Source: Bosea sp. AS-1
GTDB lineage: Bacteria > Pseudomonadota > Alphaproteobacteria > Rhizobiales > Beijerinckiaceae
Assembly (NCBI RefSeq): GCF_002220095.1
Contig: NZ_CP022372.1
Span: forward strand, 4,188,501 to 4,252,500
Reading direction: 5' to 3'
Length of the DNA stretch: 64,000 bases
Shown: piece after piece, positions 16,427 through 25,129 of the stretch
Layout: every line of letters begins with the position of its first letter
Position numbering within the stretch: position 1 is the stretch's first letter
Program-made: the position numbers and the translations under genes
The notes under the pieces: generated by a model
Seen by the model: the letters and a program-made list of their open reading frames with translations, nothing else
Told to the model about the DNA's origin: nothing
The model's database searches: none

Positions 16427-17413
16427 ATGGATGTCAGGCAACTGCGATGTTTCATCGCGGTGGCAGAGGAGTTGCATTTCGGTCGCGCGGCCGAGCGTCT
16501 CGGCGTGGCTCCCCCGGCTCTTTCCCGCCAGATCAGCGCGCTCGAGGATGAGCTCGGCGTCAACCTCCTGACCCGCACGACAAGGCAGGTCGCCCTCACC
16601 CGGGCCGGCCTGATCATGCTCGAGGAATCCAAGGGCATCCTGGTCAAGATGGAGCAGGCATCGCGCGCAGTGCGCGAGGCCTCGCTGGCCTCCGGCAAGG
16701 TGCTGCGCGTCGGCGCCATCGACGCGGCCTCGTCGAGCTTCGTGCCGGAAGCGCTAATGACCTTCCGCAAGCGCTTTCCGGGCATCGAGATCAAGTTCGC
16801 CGAGGCGATGACCGTCGCGCTGGTGCAGATGCTGGAGGCCGGCAAGCTCGACCTCGCCCTCGTCCGCCCGCCGCGCAAGCCGACCGACTGCGCCTTCGAG
16901 ATCCTGCGCGTCGAGCGCCCGATCGTGGTGCTGCGCGAGGACCACCCGCTCGCCGCGCGCGAACACCTGACCATGCACGACCTCGTCGGCGAGCCCTTCG
17001 TCGTGCCCTCGAAGCGGATCCGGCCTTACGCCTACGACCTGGTGATGGCCTATTTCGAAAGCGTCGGCGCCGTACCGAACGTCGTCATCGAGGCCACCGA
17101 GAAACCCGCGATGATGTCGGCGGTCGCAGCCGGTCTCGGCATGGCGCTCGCACCCGACTGGGTCTCGCGGCTCTCTTTTCCCGGCGTGACGATGCGACGG
17201 CTGCGCGGCGCGATGCTTGACCCGCCGCCGCCTGGTGCGCTCGTCGGCGTGGCCTGGCGCCCGCAACAGAAACTACCGGCCCGCGACGATTTCCTCGCGA
17301 TTCTGCGCGAGAGTGTGACGCTGATCGAGGAGCGCCACGTGCTGCCTCTCGCCACCCCGCAAAAGCCACACAAGCAACCGGCCCGCACGCCATCTCCAAG
17401 CGGAGGAACCTGA
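16427..17413 (+). CDS. LysR-type transcriptional regulator
   Basis: 328 residues. The winged helix-turn-helix is at the N-terminus (MDVRQLRCFIAVAEELHFGR, then VAPPALSRQISALEDELG), followed by the linker helix and a periplasmic-binding-like effector domain (VLRVGAIDAASSSFVPEALM). The pattern resembles the aromatic/benzoate-responsive CatM-BenM branch. Its stop overlaps the next start by one base (TGATG), so it is co-translated with the TTT transporter genes, presumably activating them in response to their ligand. The usual divergent LysR arrangement is absent here; the regulator leads the operon. Confidence 0.92.
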   Translation: MDVRQLRCFIAVAEELHFGRAAERLGVAPPALSRQISALEDELGVNLLTRTTRQVALTRAGLIMLEESKGILVKMEQASRAVREASLASGKVLRVGAIDAASSSFVPEALMTFRKRFPGIEIKFAEAMTVALVQMLEAGKLDLALVRPPRKPTDCAFEILRVERPIVVLREDHPLAAREHLTMHDLVGEPFVVPSKRIRPYAYDLVMAYFESVGAVPNVVIEATEKPAMMSAVAAGLGMALAPDWVSRLSFPGVTMRRLRGAMLDPPPPGALVGVAWRPQQKLPARDDFLAILRESVTLIEERHVLPLATPQKPHKQPARTPSPSGGT

Positions 17414-17931
17414 TGAGCTTGAACCAGATAGAACGGGCGCAAGGCTTGCGCATCCGTTCGACACAGGATTTCGCCGGCGGCCTGTTCATGGTCGTGCTGG
17501 CCATCGGCGCCTACGGCTTCTCGTGGGACCTTCCCGCCGGAACGCTGCGCCAGCTCGGCCCCGGCATGCTGCCCAAGGCTTTCGCCGTGATCTGCGGCGT
17601 GCTGGGTGCGATGCTGATGCTGACATCGCTGCGCTATCATGGCGAAAAGCTCTCCGGCTGGTCGTGGAAGGGGATCTTCTATGCGCTCGGCGGAACCTGC
17701 CTGTTCGCGCTGACGATCCGCGGCTTCGACCTCGGCCCGATCCGTGTGCCGGCGCTCGGCCTGCTCGTCGCCGGGCCGCTGCTGATCGCCTTCTCCGGCC
17801 TCGCGGCCGACGATCGCAAGATCAAGGAGTTGCTGATCTTCGCCGTGGCGATGTCGCTCGGCTGCATCCTGCTGTTCAAATACGCGCTGAGCCTGCCCAT
17901 CCCGCTCGCGCCCTGGCTTCTGGGAATCTGA
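17413..17931 (+). CDS. tctB: TTT transporter small membrane subunit (TctB family), second locus
   Basis: 172 residues with four predicted membrane helices: FAGGLFMVVLAIGAYGFSW, LPKAFAVICGVLGAMLML, LLVAGPLLIAFSGLA and LLIFAVAMSLGCILLFKYAL. The segment GTLRQLGPGMLPKAF is the TctB hallmark near residues 42-57. It begins on the last base of the LysR stop and ends 3 bases before tctA, so expression of all four genes should be coupled. It differs strongly from the TctB at 4272. Confidence 0.9.
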   Translation: MSLNQIERAQGLRIRSTQDFAGGLFMVVLAIGAYGFSWDLPAGTLRQLGPGMLPKAFAVICGVLGAMLMLTSLRYHGEKLSGWSWKGIFYALGGTCLFALTIRGFDLGPIRVPALGLLVAGPLLIAFSGLAADDRKIKELLIFAVAMSLGCILLFKYALSLPIPLAPWLLGI

Positions 17932-17934
17932 GCG

Positions 17935-19446
17935 ATGATGGAGACTTTTGCCCATCTTTCGCTCGGCTTCGGCGTCGCGCTGACGCTGAAGAACATCGCG
18001 CTGTGCTTTGCCGGCTGCCTCGTCGGCACCTTGATCGGCGTGCTCCCCGGCGTCGGTCCGATCGCGACGATCTCGATCCTGCTGCCGATCACCTTCGGCC
18101 TCGACCCGACGGGCGCGCTGATCATGCTGGCCGGCATCTACTACGGCGCCCAGTACGGCGGCTCGACCACGGCGATCCTAGTCAACATTCCCGGCGAGGC
18201 CACATCGGTCGTTACCACGCTTGACGGCCACCAGATGGCCAAGCAGGGCCGCGCCGGCATCGCGCTCGGCATCGCCGCGATCGGTTCCTTCTTCGCCGGC
18301 TGCGTCGCGACCCTGATCATCGCCGCGCTCGGCGCTCCGCTGACCAAGATGGCGCTGCTCTTCGGCCCGGCCGAGTATTTCTCGCTGATGGTGATGGGCC
18401 TGTGCTTCGCGGTCGTGCTGGCGCGGGGCTCGATCCTCAAGGCCTTCTGCATGATCATGCTGGGCCTGTTGTTCTCGACTGTCGGTACCGACCTCGAAAC
18501 CGGACAGGAACGCCTGACCTTCGGCGTCGCCTCGCTCTCCGACGGCATCGACTTCTCGGTGCTGGCGATGGGCGTGTTCGGCTTCGCCGAGGTGCTGCGC
18601 AATCTGGAAAACCCGGAGGCTCGCGACGTCGTCAAGGGCAAGATCGGCCGGCTGCTGCCAGGCTGGGAGGATATCAAACAGGCGGCAGCGCCGGTGCTGC
18701 GCGGCACCTTCATCGGCGGCATCCTCGGCATCCTGCCGGGCAATGGCGCCGTGCTCGGTCCCTTCGCCAGCTACACCACGGAGAAGAAGATCGCCAAGGA
18801 CCCGTCGCGCTTCGGCAAGGGCGCGATCGAGGGCGTCGCGGGGCCGGAGGCAGCCAACAATGCCGGTGCGCAGACCGCCTTCATTCCGCTGCTGACGCTC
18901 GGCATCCCGCCCAATGCGGTGATGGCGCTGATGGTCGGCGCGATGACCATCCACGGCATCATCCCCGGACCGCAGGTGATGACCCGCAACCCGGAGCTGT
19001 TCTGGGGCATGGTCGCCTCGATGTGGATCGGCAACCTGATGCTGCTGATCATCAACCTGCCGCTGGTCGGCATGTGGGTGAAGCTGCTGCAGGTGCCCTA
19101 CCGGCTGATGTTTCCGGCGATCCTGATCTTCTGCTGCATCGGCATCTATTCAGTGAACAACCAGCCGCTCGACGTCGCCTTCACGGCGCTGTTCGGGCTG
19201 TTCGGCTATCTCCTGATCAAGCTCGGCTTCGAGCCGGCTCCGATGCTGCTCGGCTTCGTGCTGGGCAAGCTGATGGAAGAGAAGCTCAGGCAGGCGCTGA
19301 TCATCTCGCGCGGCTCCTTCTACACCTTCATCGACTATCAGGAGCGCCCGATCTCGCTGGCGCTGCTGATCGTCGCCGTGCTCGTGCTGGCGGTCGCCCT
19401 GTTGCCGTCGATCGCGAAAAAGCGCGACGAGGTCTTCACCGAATGA
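17935..19446 (+). CDS. tctA: TTT transporter large membrane subunit (TctA family), second locus
   Basis: 503 residues, the same length as the first TctA in the window but clearly divergent in sequence. Motifs are GVLPGVGPIATISILLPITF, GGSTTAILVNIPGEATSVVT and the second-half GILPGNGAVLGPFASY. About 12 membrane helices. It would carry a carboxylate delivered by the TctC encoded 64 bp downstream. Gene order here is B-A-C, against C-B-A in the first locus. Confidence 0.93.
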   Translation: MMETFAHLSLGFGVALTLKNIALCFAGCLVGTLIGVLPGVGPIATISILLPITFGLDPTGALIMLAGIYYGAQYGGSTTAILVNIPGEATSVVTTLDGHQMAKQGRAGIALGIAAIGSFFAGCVATLIIAALGAPLTKMALLFGPAEYFSLMVMGLCFAVVLARGSILKAFCMIMLGLLFSTVGTDLETGQERLTFGVASLSDGIDFSVLAMGVFGFAEVLRNLENPEARDVVKGKIGRLLPGWEDIKQAAAPVLRGTFIGGILGILPGNGAVLGPFASYTTEKKIAKDPSRFGKGAIEGVAGPEAANNAGAQTAFIPLLTLGIPPNAVMALMVGAMTIHGIIPGPQVMTRNPELFWGMVASMWIGNLMLLIINLPLVGMWVKLLQVPYRLMFPAILIFCCIGIYSVNNQPLDVAFTALFGLFGYLLIKLGFEPAPMLLGFVLGKLMEEKLRQALIISRGSFYTFIDYQERPISLALLIVAVLVLAVALLPSIAKKRDEVFTE

Positions 19447-19510
19447 CGGGGTTGCCGCCCCGGCATCCCCCCTTAGTCTGACCCATCAACGATCCCAGGG
19501 AGGTATACGC

Positions 19511-20485
19511 ATGAAGAAACTCGTTCTCGGGCTCGCCGCCGCCGCGGCACTCACCTTCGCCGGCGGCGCACAGGCGCAAGGCTACCCGACCAAGCCGATC
19601 ACGATGATCGTGCCCTTCGCGGCCGGCGGCCCGACCGATATCATCGCGCGCATCGTCGCCGACAACATGTCGAAGACGCTCGGCCAGCAGATCGTGATCG
19701 AGAACGTCGCAGGCGCCGGCGGTACCACCGGCATCACCCGTGCCGTCACCGCGGCGCCGGACGGCTACACCATCGCGATGGGCCATCTGGGCACCTTCTC
19801 GGCGGCGCCGGCCACCTATCCCGGTCTGAAATACGACCCGATCAACGGCATGCAGACGATCGGGCTCGCCGGTGGCACGCCGATCCTGATCGTGGCGCGC
19901 AAGACGTTCGAGCCGAAGGACCTCAAGGAGTTCGTCGCCTATGTGAAGGCGAACACCGACAAGGTGAACGAGGCCCATGCCGGCCTCGGCTCGGTCTCCT
20001 GGACGACCTGCACCCTGCTCAAGGGCATTCTCGGCACGCCGAAGATCAACGCCGTCGCCTATCGCGGCACGGGTCCCGCGCTCAACGATCTCGTCTCCGG
20101 CCAGGTCGACTTCATGTGCGACCAGATCGTCTCGGTGGCGGAGCAGGTCCGCGCCAACTCGATCAAGGCCTATGCCATCGCCTCGGCCCAACGCTCGCCG
20201 GCACTGCCCGACGTGCCGACGACCAAGGAAGCCGGCCTGCCTGAGTACCAGATCGAGGCCTGGAACGGCATCGCCGGCCCGAAGGGCATGCCAAAGGAGG
20301 CCGTCGACAAGCTCGTCGACGCGCTGAACAAGGCCCTCAACGACGAAGGCACCAAGAAGCGCCTGCTCGACCTCGGCACCGTGCTGCCGACCGCGGAAGA
20401 GCGGACGCCGGCCGGCTTCGCCGCTCTGATCAAACGCGACGCGGACAAGCTGACGCCTGCTCTTTCGGCCGCGCCGAAGCAGTGA
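19511..20485 (+). CDS. tctC: TTT transporter periplasmic solute-binding protein (TctC/Bug family), second locus
   Basis: 324 residues, with a signal peptide (1-22, ending GGAQA) and mature start QGYPTKPITMIVPFAAGGPTDIIAR, the standard Bug-family first strand and carboxylate-binding loop. Two cysteines lie in WTTCTLLKG and DFMCDQIV. A GGGAGG ribosome site lies before the ATG. No enzyme genes follow, so the ligand cannot be guessed from context. A strong hairpin terminator comes 37 bases after the stop. Confidence 0.93.
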   Translation: MKKLVLGLAAAAALTFAGGAQAQGYPTKPITMIVPFAAGGPTDIIARIVADNMSKTLGQQIVIENVAGAGGTTGITRAVTAAPDGYTIAMGHLGTFSAAPATYPGLKYDPINGMQTIGLAGGTPILIVARKTFEPKDLKEFVAYVKANTDKVNEAHAGLGSVSWTTCTLLKGILGTPKINAVAYRGTGPALNDLVSGQVDFMCDQIVSVAEQVRANSIKAYAIASAQRSPALPDVPTTKEAGLPEYQIEAWNGIAGPKGMPKEAVDKLVDALNKALNDEGTKKRLLDLGTVLPTAEERTPAGFAALIKRDADKLTPALSAAPKQ

Positions 20486-20522
20486 TCGTCAACACAATCC
20501 AGTGTTCCGGTCAGTATTCTCG

Positions 20523-20543
20523 CGGCGGGCCAAAAGCCCGCCG
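20523..20543 (+). terminator. Terminator of the LysR-TctBAC operon
   Basis: Perfect 8-bp stem CGGCGGGC / GCCCGCCG with loop CAAAA, followed by TTCCCTTTT. Confidence 0.85.
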
Positions 20544-20676
20544 TTCCCTTTTCCAATATTGAAAGAGGATCCGGCCGGCAGCAACTCATCCAAGAAGCTT
20601 GAACTGGCAACACCTTGTATTGTCGATTATTTTCAAACGATATTGCAAATCGTTAACATCTCGTGACCGCCTTGCC

Positions 20677-20701
20677 GGAACCGTTTTCTCGCCCGACGGT
20701 T
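20677..20701 (+). promoter_or_regulatory. EcfG-type stress promoter candidate for the first DUF1236 gene
   Basis: GGAAC-N16-GGTT, against the alphaproteobacterial EcfG consensus GGAAC-N16/17-CGTT: one base off in the -10 box. It lies 36 bases before the ATG. Confidence 0.45.
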
Positions 20702-20736
20702 TTCTCTGCCGAAGTTCACTTCGAGAGGAGAAAACC

Positions 20737-21168
20737 ATGTTCAAGAAACTTGCTCTTGTTGCCGCCCTGACTCTCGCTCCGGCGGTCGCCTTCGCGCAGA
20801 ACCAGCCTTCGGGTGGCGCTGTCGGCGGCGCCACCAGCGGCGCGGCGGCCGGTGCCGTCGGCGGCGCTGTGGTCGGCGGCCCTGTCGGCGCGGTGGTCGG
20901 CGGCGTGGGTGGTGCCGTGGTCGGCGCCATCGTCGGCGATGCGGCCACCCCGAAGTTCCGGACCTATGTCGTCGAGCAGCGTGTGCCGTCCTACGCCTAT
21001 GCCGAGCCGGTTGCGGTGGGCACGGTCCTGCCCGAGCAGGGCGTGGTCTACCATCGCCTCCCGGCGGAGTACGGCCCGCAGGCCTCGCAGTACAGCTACA
21101 CGGTGGTGAACGATCGCACGCTGATCGTCGAGCCGCGCAGCCGCCGCGTGGTCCAGATCATCGAGTGA
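20737..21168 (+). CDS. Exported DUF1236 protein with glycine-zipper region
   Basis: 143 residues. Signal peptide 1-20 (ending AFA), then a hydrophobic Gly/Ala/Val zipper (about residues 26-68, GAVGGAVVGGPVGAVVGG repeats) that may span or insert in a membrane. A DUF1236 C-terminus follows (FRTYVVEQRVPSYAYAEPVAVG... YTVVNDRTLIVEPRSRRVVQIIE). The family is common in Hyphomicrobiales, has no known enzyme activity, and is often linked to envelope stress. The start was chosen by the GAGAGGAG ribosome site. It is a paralogue of the next gene, which lacks the zipper. Confidence 0.85.
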   Translation: MFKKLALVAALTLAPAVAFAQNQPSGGAVGGATSGAAAGAVGGAVVGGPVGAVVGGVGGAVVGAIVGDAATPKFRTYVVEQRVPSYAYAEPVAVGTVLPEQGVVYHRLPAEYGPQASQYSYTVVNDRTLIVEPRSRRVVQIIE

Positions 21169-21220
21169 CCTTGGCGTCGCGTCGAAGGCACTGCACCATA
21201 CCCGCCTGCCTTCGACCATG

Positions 21221-21250
21221 GCCCGCCCCTATGCCGGGGCGGGCTTTTTT
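21221..21250 (+). terminator. Terminator after the first DUF1236 gene
   Basis: Perfect 9-bp stem GCCCGCCCC / GGGGCGGGC with a 6-base loop followed by six T: a textbook intrinsic terminator. Confidence 0.93.
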
Positions 21251-21271
21251 GCAGCGGTGGCTAGCAGACCG

Positions 21272-21296
21272 GGAACTGTAAGCAAGCTTCCTAGTT
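21272..21296 (+). promoter_or_regulatory. EcfG-type stress promoter candidate for the second DUF1236 gene
   Basis: GGAAC-N16-AGTT, one base from the EcfG consensus. The spacing is the same as in the promoter candidate of the first DUF1236 gene, and it lies 41 bases before the start codon. Confidence 0.4.
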
Positions 21297-21337
21297 CTTG
21301 GGGACGGGGCGAGATTCATCCATGTCGGAGGACAATG

Positions 21338-21739
21338 ATGATCAAGCACATCCTGATTGCGACGGCGCTTGCGGCCCTTCCCGCCACCGCCTTCGCCCAG
21401 ACCACCGGCCCCCTCATCCGCGATCCAGCGACCGGCGGCGTCATGCATGATCCGGCCCTGGCCGGGCCCATGTTCGGCTCCCCGATGATGACAGAGCCGG
21501 CCCAGAACACGATGGTCACCGACGAACCGGCCTTCCGGAACTACGTGATGGCGCAGCATATCCGCTCGTATCGCTATCGCGAACCGGTCGAGGTCGGCAC
21601 CGTGCTGCCGGCGCGCGGCGTGATGTATCGCGCGGTGCCGACGGAATACGGCGCACCGGGCTATCGCTACACGGTGGTGAACGACGAGGCCGTGATCGTC
21701 GAGCCACGGACCCGCCGCGTGGTCGAAGTCATCGAATAA
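21338..21739 (+). CDS. Exported DUF1236 protein, short paralogue
   Basis: 133 residues from the second of two adjacent ATG codons. GGAGGA at 21327-21332 is 5 bases from this one and only 2 from the first, so 21338 is preferred over 21335. Signal peptide to about residue 20 (PATAFA), a short Met/Pro-rich stretch, then DUF1236 (FRNYVMAQHIRSYRYREPVEVG... YTVVNDEAVIVEPRTRRVVEVIE). Its last 80 residues align with the preceding gene, so the pair arose by duplication. Transcribed separately, since a terminator and its own promoter candidate lie between them. Confidence 0.83.
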   Translation: MIKHILIATALAALPATAFAQTTGPLIRDPATGGVMHDPALAGPMFGSPMMTEPAQNTMVTDEPAFRNYVMAQHIRSYRYREPVEVGTVLPARGVMYRAVPTEYGAPGYRYTVVNDEAVIVEPRTRRVVEVIE

Positions 21740-21744
21740 CGTCC

Positions 21745-21774
21745 AAGGCCCGCATCGACAGCGATGCGGGCCTT
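21745..21774. terminator. Bidirectional terminator between DUF1236 and upp
   Basis: Perfect 13-bp stem AAGGCCCGCATCG / CGATGCGGGCCTT with loop ACAG between convergent genes; A-rich and T-rich flanks serve both directions. Confidence 0.88.
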
Positions 21775-21783
21775 GTTGCGTCC

Positions 21784-22428
21784 TCAACGCGTGCCGAACA
21801 TCCGGTCGCCGGCGTCACCGAGACCCGGCACGATATAGCCGTGGTCGTTCAGCCGCTCGTCGATGGCAGCCGTCCAGATGCGCACATCGGGATGGGCGCC
21901 GCGCAGCCGCGCGATGCCTTCCGGCGCCGCCAGCAGGCAGACGAAACGCAGGTCCTTGGCGCCACGCTCCTTCAGGCGCTCGACGGCCGCCACGGCCGAA
22001 TTCGCGGTCGCCAGCATCGGGTCCATCACCACGATCATGCGGTCGGCGATGTCGGAAGGCGCCTTGAAGTAATACTCGACGGCCTGAAGCGTGTCGGGAT
22101 CGCGATAAAGCCCGATATGGGCGACGCGGGCGGCCGGGACGAGCTCCAGCATGCTGTCGAGGAAGCCGACACCGGCCCGCAGGATCGGGGCGAAAACCAG
22201 CTTCTTGCCGGAGATGACCGGCTGCATCGACTTCTGCAGCGGCGTCTCGATCTCGATCAGCTCGGTCGGCAGGTCGCGCGTCACCTCGTAGCAGAGCAGC
22301 ATGCCGATCTCGTTGAGGAGCTGGCGGAAGCTCTTGGTCGAGCGGTCCTTCTCGCGCATCAGCGTGAGCTTGTGCTGCACCAGCGGGTGATCGACGACGA
22401 TGACACCGTCATCCTGGCTCGCGGTCAT
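21784..22428 (-). CDS. upp: Uracil phosphoribosyltransferase
   Basis: 214 residues, standard UPRT length. It makes UMP from uracil and PRPP in the cytoplasm. Conserved parts are [13 protein letters not shown] at the N-terminus, [18 protein letters not shown], the PRPP loop [11 protein letters not shown] (ATGGS in E. coli, but ATANS is usual in relatives) and the C-terminal uracil site [18 protein letters not shown]. It is the third gene of a minus-strand set after the URC1-like and DUF1688 genes. In the URC uracil-degradation pathway UPRT supplies the nucleotide that the URC enzymes attack, so this copy may feed breakdown as well as salvage. Confidence 0.97.
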   Translation of the reverse strand: MTASQDDGVIVVDHPLVQHKLTLMREKDRSTKSFRQLLNEIGMLLCYEVTRDLPTELIEIETPLQKSMQPVISGKKLVFAPILRAGVGFLDSMLELVPAARVAHIGLYRDPDTLQAVEYYFKAPSDIADRMIVVMDPMLATANSAVAAVERLKERGAKDLRFVCLLAAPEGIARLRGAHPDVRIWTAAIDERLNDHGYIVPGLGDAGDRMFGTR

Positions 22429-22528
22429 CGGTTCCCTTCCCTCTCGTTCTCAAACCCTGCCGTCATCGCGGACGGCCGGCCTTTGGCCAAGCCGATCCAG
22501 GATGGCGCGCAACCACGACCATTGGCCC

Positions 22529-23746
22529 CTAAAATACCGTGCCGTCGCTGACGATGGCGAGCGGCGGGCCGCCATCCACACGCTTTTCACGCGCGATGCG
22601 CCGGCCGGCGGCCCAGGTGCCGCCTTCCAGAACCTTGGCGAGCGGCAATTCCTCGCGCGAGCGGCCGAGCCGCTGGCGGATCACGGCACCGACCTCGTCG
22701 AGCAAGGCCACGGTCAGCGCCCGCCATTCGACCACAAGCGGCGAGGAAACCTCATGCGCCTTCGTCCGATCGGCCTCGTCCTTGAGCGCGATCACACCGA
22801 GATCCAGGAAAAGTCCGCCATTGCGGTATTCCGGCAGGCCCGTCAGATCGTCGATGTCGACGACAGCGATGCCGGCCCATTGCAGGGGCTCGATCAGCGA
22901 ATAGGTCAGCCACTGCGAGAGCTTGTGGAAGGGAACGAGTCCCTCGGTCACCTCGCCGGGCGCGATCAGCGGATGACGCCAGGTATCGCCGAGCGCGACC
23001 CCCGCGACCGTCAGCCGCGACGGCCAGATGCCGCCGAAGGTCGCCAGCACCTCGCCGAGCATGTGCGCGGCCCGCAGCGTTCCCGTGTCCGCCTCGCCAG
23101 CGAAACGATCGAACAGCGCGCCGGGACGCGACAGACCCTGCCGCTCCAGCTCCTCGCCGAGGCGGTTCAGCAGGGCGGCACGCCCTTCGAGCGCGAGCAG
23201 AGGATTCTCCGGCCCGGCCTGGAAACCCTGCGCCAGCGCGGCGGCATCGAGGCGCTTCAGCCCGACCGCATCGGCGCGCAGCGGATCGGCCGGATCGCTG
23301 GAGAACAGGCCGGCGGCGAACATGTCGAGCGAGGCGAGCGCCAGCCCTTCCGAGCGCCCGATTTCGCGCCCCGTCGCGGCATCGCGATAGCGCCAGTCCG
23401 GCCCGGCGCCGGCATCGAGCAGGACGCTGACCACGGCAAGGTCGTAAGCGGCGCGACCGCGCGCTGCCGGGTTGGCAAAGCCTGCGCTCGCGTCGAGCCG
23501 CTGCCAGCGGTCGTCGCCCGCCAGGACGAAATGGCGCCAACGCGCATGGAACGGGATGTCCAGGGTCGGATAGTTCGCGCGGATGGTGTCCAGGACATAA
23601 TCCGCGCAGGCCTCGAGCCGCTCGGGCTGAACGGAAAAATGCAGGAGACGGCCGGCGCGGCCGAGCTCCAGCATCTCCTGGGCGCGAGCACGGACGGCTG
23701 CGGGCTTCAACAGGGCGCGCACCGCTTCGGGATTCTGGTCAGGCAT
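22529..23746 (-). CDS. DUF1688 / URC4 (Urg3) family uracil-catabolism protein
   Basis: 405 residues, matching DUF1688 over its whole length (start AVRALLKPAAVRARAQEMLEL, then RLLHFSVQPERLEACADYVL and IPFHARWRHFVLAGDDRW). The fungal homologue Urc4 is required for the URC pathway, which degrades uracil without the dihydropyrimidine route; its exact reaction is not settled to my knowledge. It follows the URC1-like gene by 20 bases and precedes upp by 100 bases. The combination of the three makes the pathway assignment much firmer than any single hit. Confidence 0.88.
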   Translation of the reverse strand: MPDQNPEAVRALLKPAAVRARAQEMLELGRAGRLLHFSVQPERLEACADYVLDTIRANYPTLDIPFHARWRHFVLAGDDRWQRLDASAGFANPAARGRAAYDLAVVSVLLDAGAGPDWRYRDAATGREIGRSEGLALASLDMFAAGLFSSDPADPLRADAVGLKRLDAAALAQGFQAGPENPLLALEGRAALLNRLGEELERQGLSRPGALFDRFAGEADTGTLRAAHMLGEVLATFGGIWPSRLTVAGVALGDTWRHPLIAPGEVTEGLVPFHKLSQWLTYSLIEPLQWAGIAVVDIDDLTGLPEYRNGGLFLDLGVIALKDEADRTKAHEVSSPLVVEWRALTVALLDEVGAVIRQRLGRSREELPLAKVLEGGTWAAGRRIAREKRVDGGPPLAIVSDGTVF

Positions 23747-23766
23747 GGATCTGCGGCTTTCGTCGC

Positions 23767-25029
23767 TCAGAACTTCTCGAGGTCACGGCCGACCGTGGCC
23801 TTCAGGGCGTTGTCGCCCGGCGCGCCCTCGGGCGAATAATAGCCTGCCGCCTTCTTGGCCTCGATCTCGACCGAGGCATCCGGCGGGATCAGCTCCGGCG
23901 GGATGGCGACACGCTCGCCGATGGTGATGCCGCTCTCGACCATGGCGTCGTATTTCATGTTCGACATCGACATCAGCCGGTCGATATGCGTCACGCCGAG
24001 CCAGTGCAGCACATCCGGCATGAGCTGCTGGAAGCGCGCATCCTGCACGCCGGCGACGCACTCGGTGCGCTCGAAATAGGTCGCGGCGGAATCGCCGCCC
24101 TCCTGACGCTTGCGAGCATTGTAGACGAGGAACTTGGTCACCTCGCCCAGCGCCCGACCCTCCTTGCGGTTGTAGACGATGAGGCCGACGCCGCCGCCTT
24201 GCGCTTCACGCACGCATTCCTCGATGCCGTGAATGAGATAGGGCCGGCAGGTGCAGATGTCGGAGCCGAAGACGTCCGAGCCGTTGCACTCGTCATGGAC
24301 ACGGCAGGCAATGCGCTTTTTCGGGTCGGCCAAGCCTGCGACCTCGCCCATGACATAGGCCGTGATCGAGCCGATCGGTGGCAGGAAGACCTTGAGGTCC
24401 GGCCGCGTCACCAGCTCGGGATACATGCCGCCGGTCTGCTCGAACAGCGTGCGGCGCAACTCGTTCTCATTGGTGCCGAAGCGCTCGGCGATGCCGGGCA
24501 GGTACCAGACCGGATCGACCGCGATCTTGGTAACGGAGATGTCGCCCGAGGCGTGCAGGATATGTCCGTCGGCAGCGAGCCGGTGCGCGCCCATCGCCGC
24601 CAGGATCTCGGGCAGGTTGAGCCTCGCCTTGGTGATCGCGATCGAGGGGCGGATGTCGATGCCCTCTCCGATCAGTTTGCCGAAATCCTGCGCCACCGTG
24701 TGACCGAAGGGATCGAGCGAGACGATCTTCTTCGGGTCAGCCCATTGCGGCTGCGGCAGAACCTCCGCCGTCGGATGGGTGTTCGTCAGGTCAGGGCGCT
24801 GCGACGGGTTCATCGCGCGGGCCGAGATCGCGAGCGCGCGATAGACCGAATAGGAGCCGCCATGGGCTCCGATGACGTTGCGATCGGCCGGGTTGGTGGT
24901 CGAGGCGATGATCGGCCCGCGTTCGGCGGCTGTTGGGGCGCCCCATCGGATCGGGAAGCGCGCAGCGGCGCTGCCGGGCTCGGGATGGGAGGTCAGCCTG
25001 ATATGGCCGGTACGGTTCGGCGCGTTCAT
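23767..25029 (-). CDS. GTP cyclohydrolase II-like protein, URC1 family
   Basis: 420 residues. The second half is a RibA-type domain whose zinc cysteines are kept in CRVHDECNGSDVFGSDICTC, with the C-D-C of RibA changed to C-T-C. The catalytic region is recognisable in GGVGLIVYNRKEGRALGEVTK. The N-terminal 190 residues replace the DHBP synthase half found in bifunctional riboflavin enzymes and are typical of URC1. URC1 is thought to open the uracil ring of a uridine nucleotide rather than act on GTP in riboflavin synthesis. It is first in the operon URC1-URC4-upp. No ribosome site ambiguity; the start is at MNAPNRTGHIRL. Confidence 0.87.
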   Translation of the reverse strand: MNAPNRTGHIRLTSHPEPGSAAARFPIRWGAPTAAERGPIIASTTNPADRNVIGAHGGSYSVYRALAISARAMNPSQRPDLTNTHPTAEVLPQPQWADPKKIVSLDPFGHTVAQDFGKLIGEGIDIRPSIAITKARLNLPEILAAMGAHRLAADGHILHASGDISVTKIAVDPVWYLPGIAERFGTNENELRRTLFEQTGGMYPELVTRPDLKVFLPPIGSITAYVMGEVAGLADPKKRIACRVHDECNGSDVFGSDICTCRPYLIHGIEECVREAQGGGVGLIVYNRKEGRALGEVTKFLVYNARKRQEGGDSAATYFERTECVAGVQDARFQQLMPDVLHWLGVTHIDRLMSMSNMKYDAMVESGITIGERVAIPPELIPPDASVEIEAKKAAGYYSPEGAPGDNALKATVGRDLEKF

Positions 25030-25052
25030 CGGGTCTCGCCCTGAAACGAATA

Positions 25053-25082
25053 AGGGCCCCGCGACGGCATGTCCGGGGCCCT
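25053..25082 (-). terminator. Terminator after the small Thivi_2564-like gene
   Basis: 8-bp stem AGGGCCCC / GGGGCCCT with a 14-base loop. On the minus strand it is followed by TATTCGTTT. It separates the small membrane protein gene from the URC operon, whose promoter must lie in the short space after it or in read-through. Confidence 0.55.
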
Positions 25083-25129
25083 CTGGACCTCAATGAGTCT
25101 GAACCAGCGCGAACGCGCCGTCAATCGCC

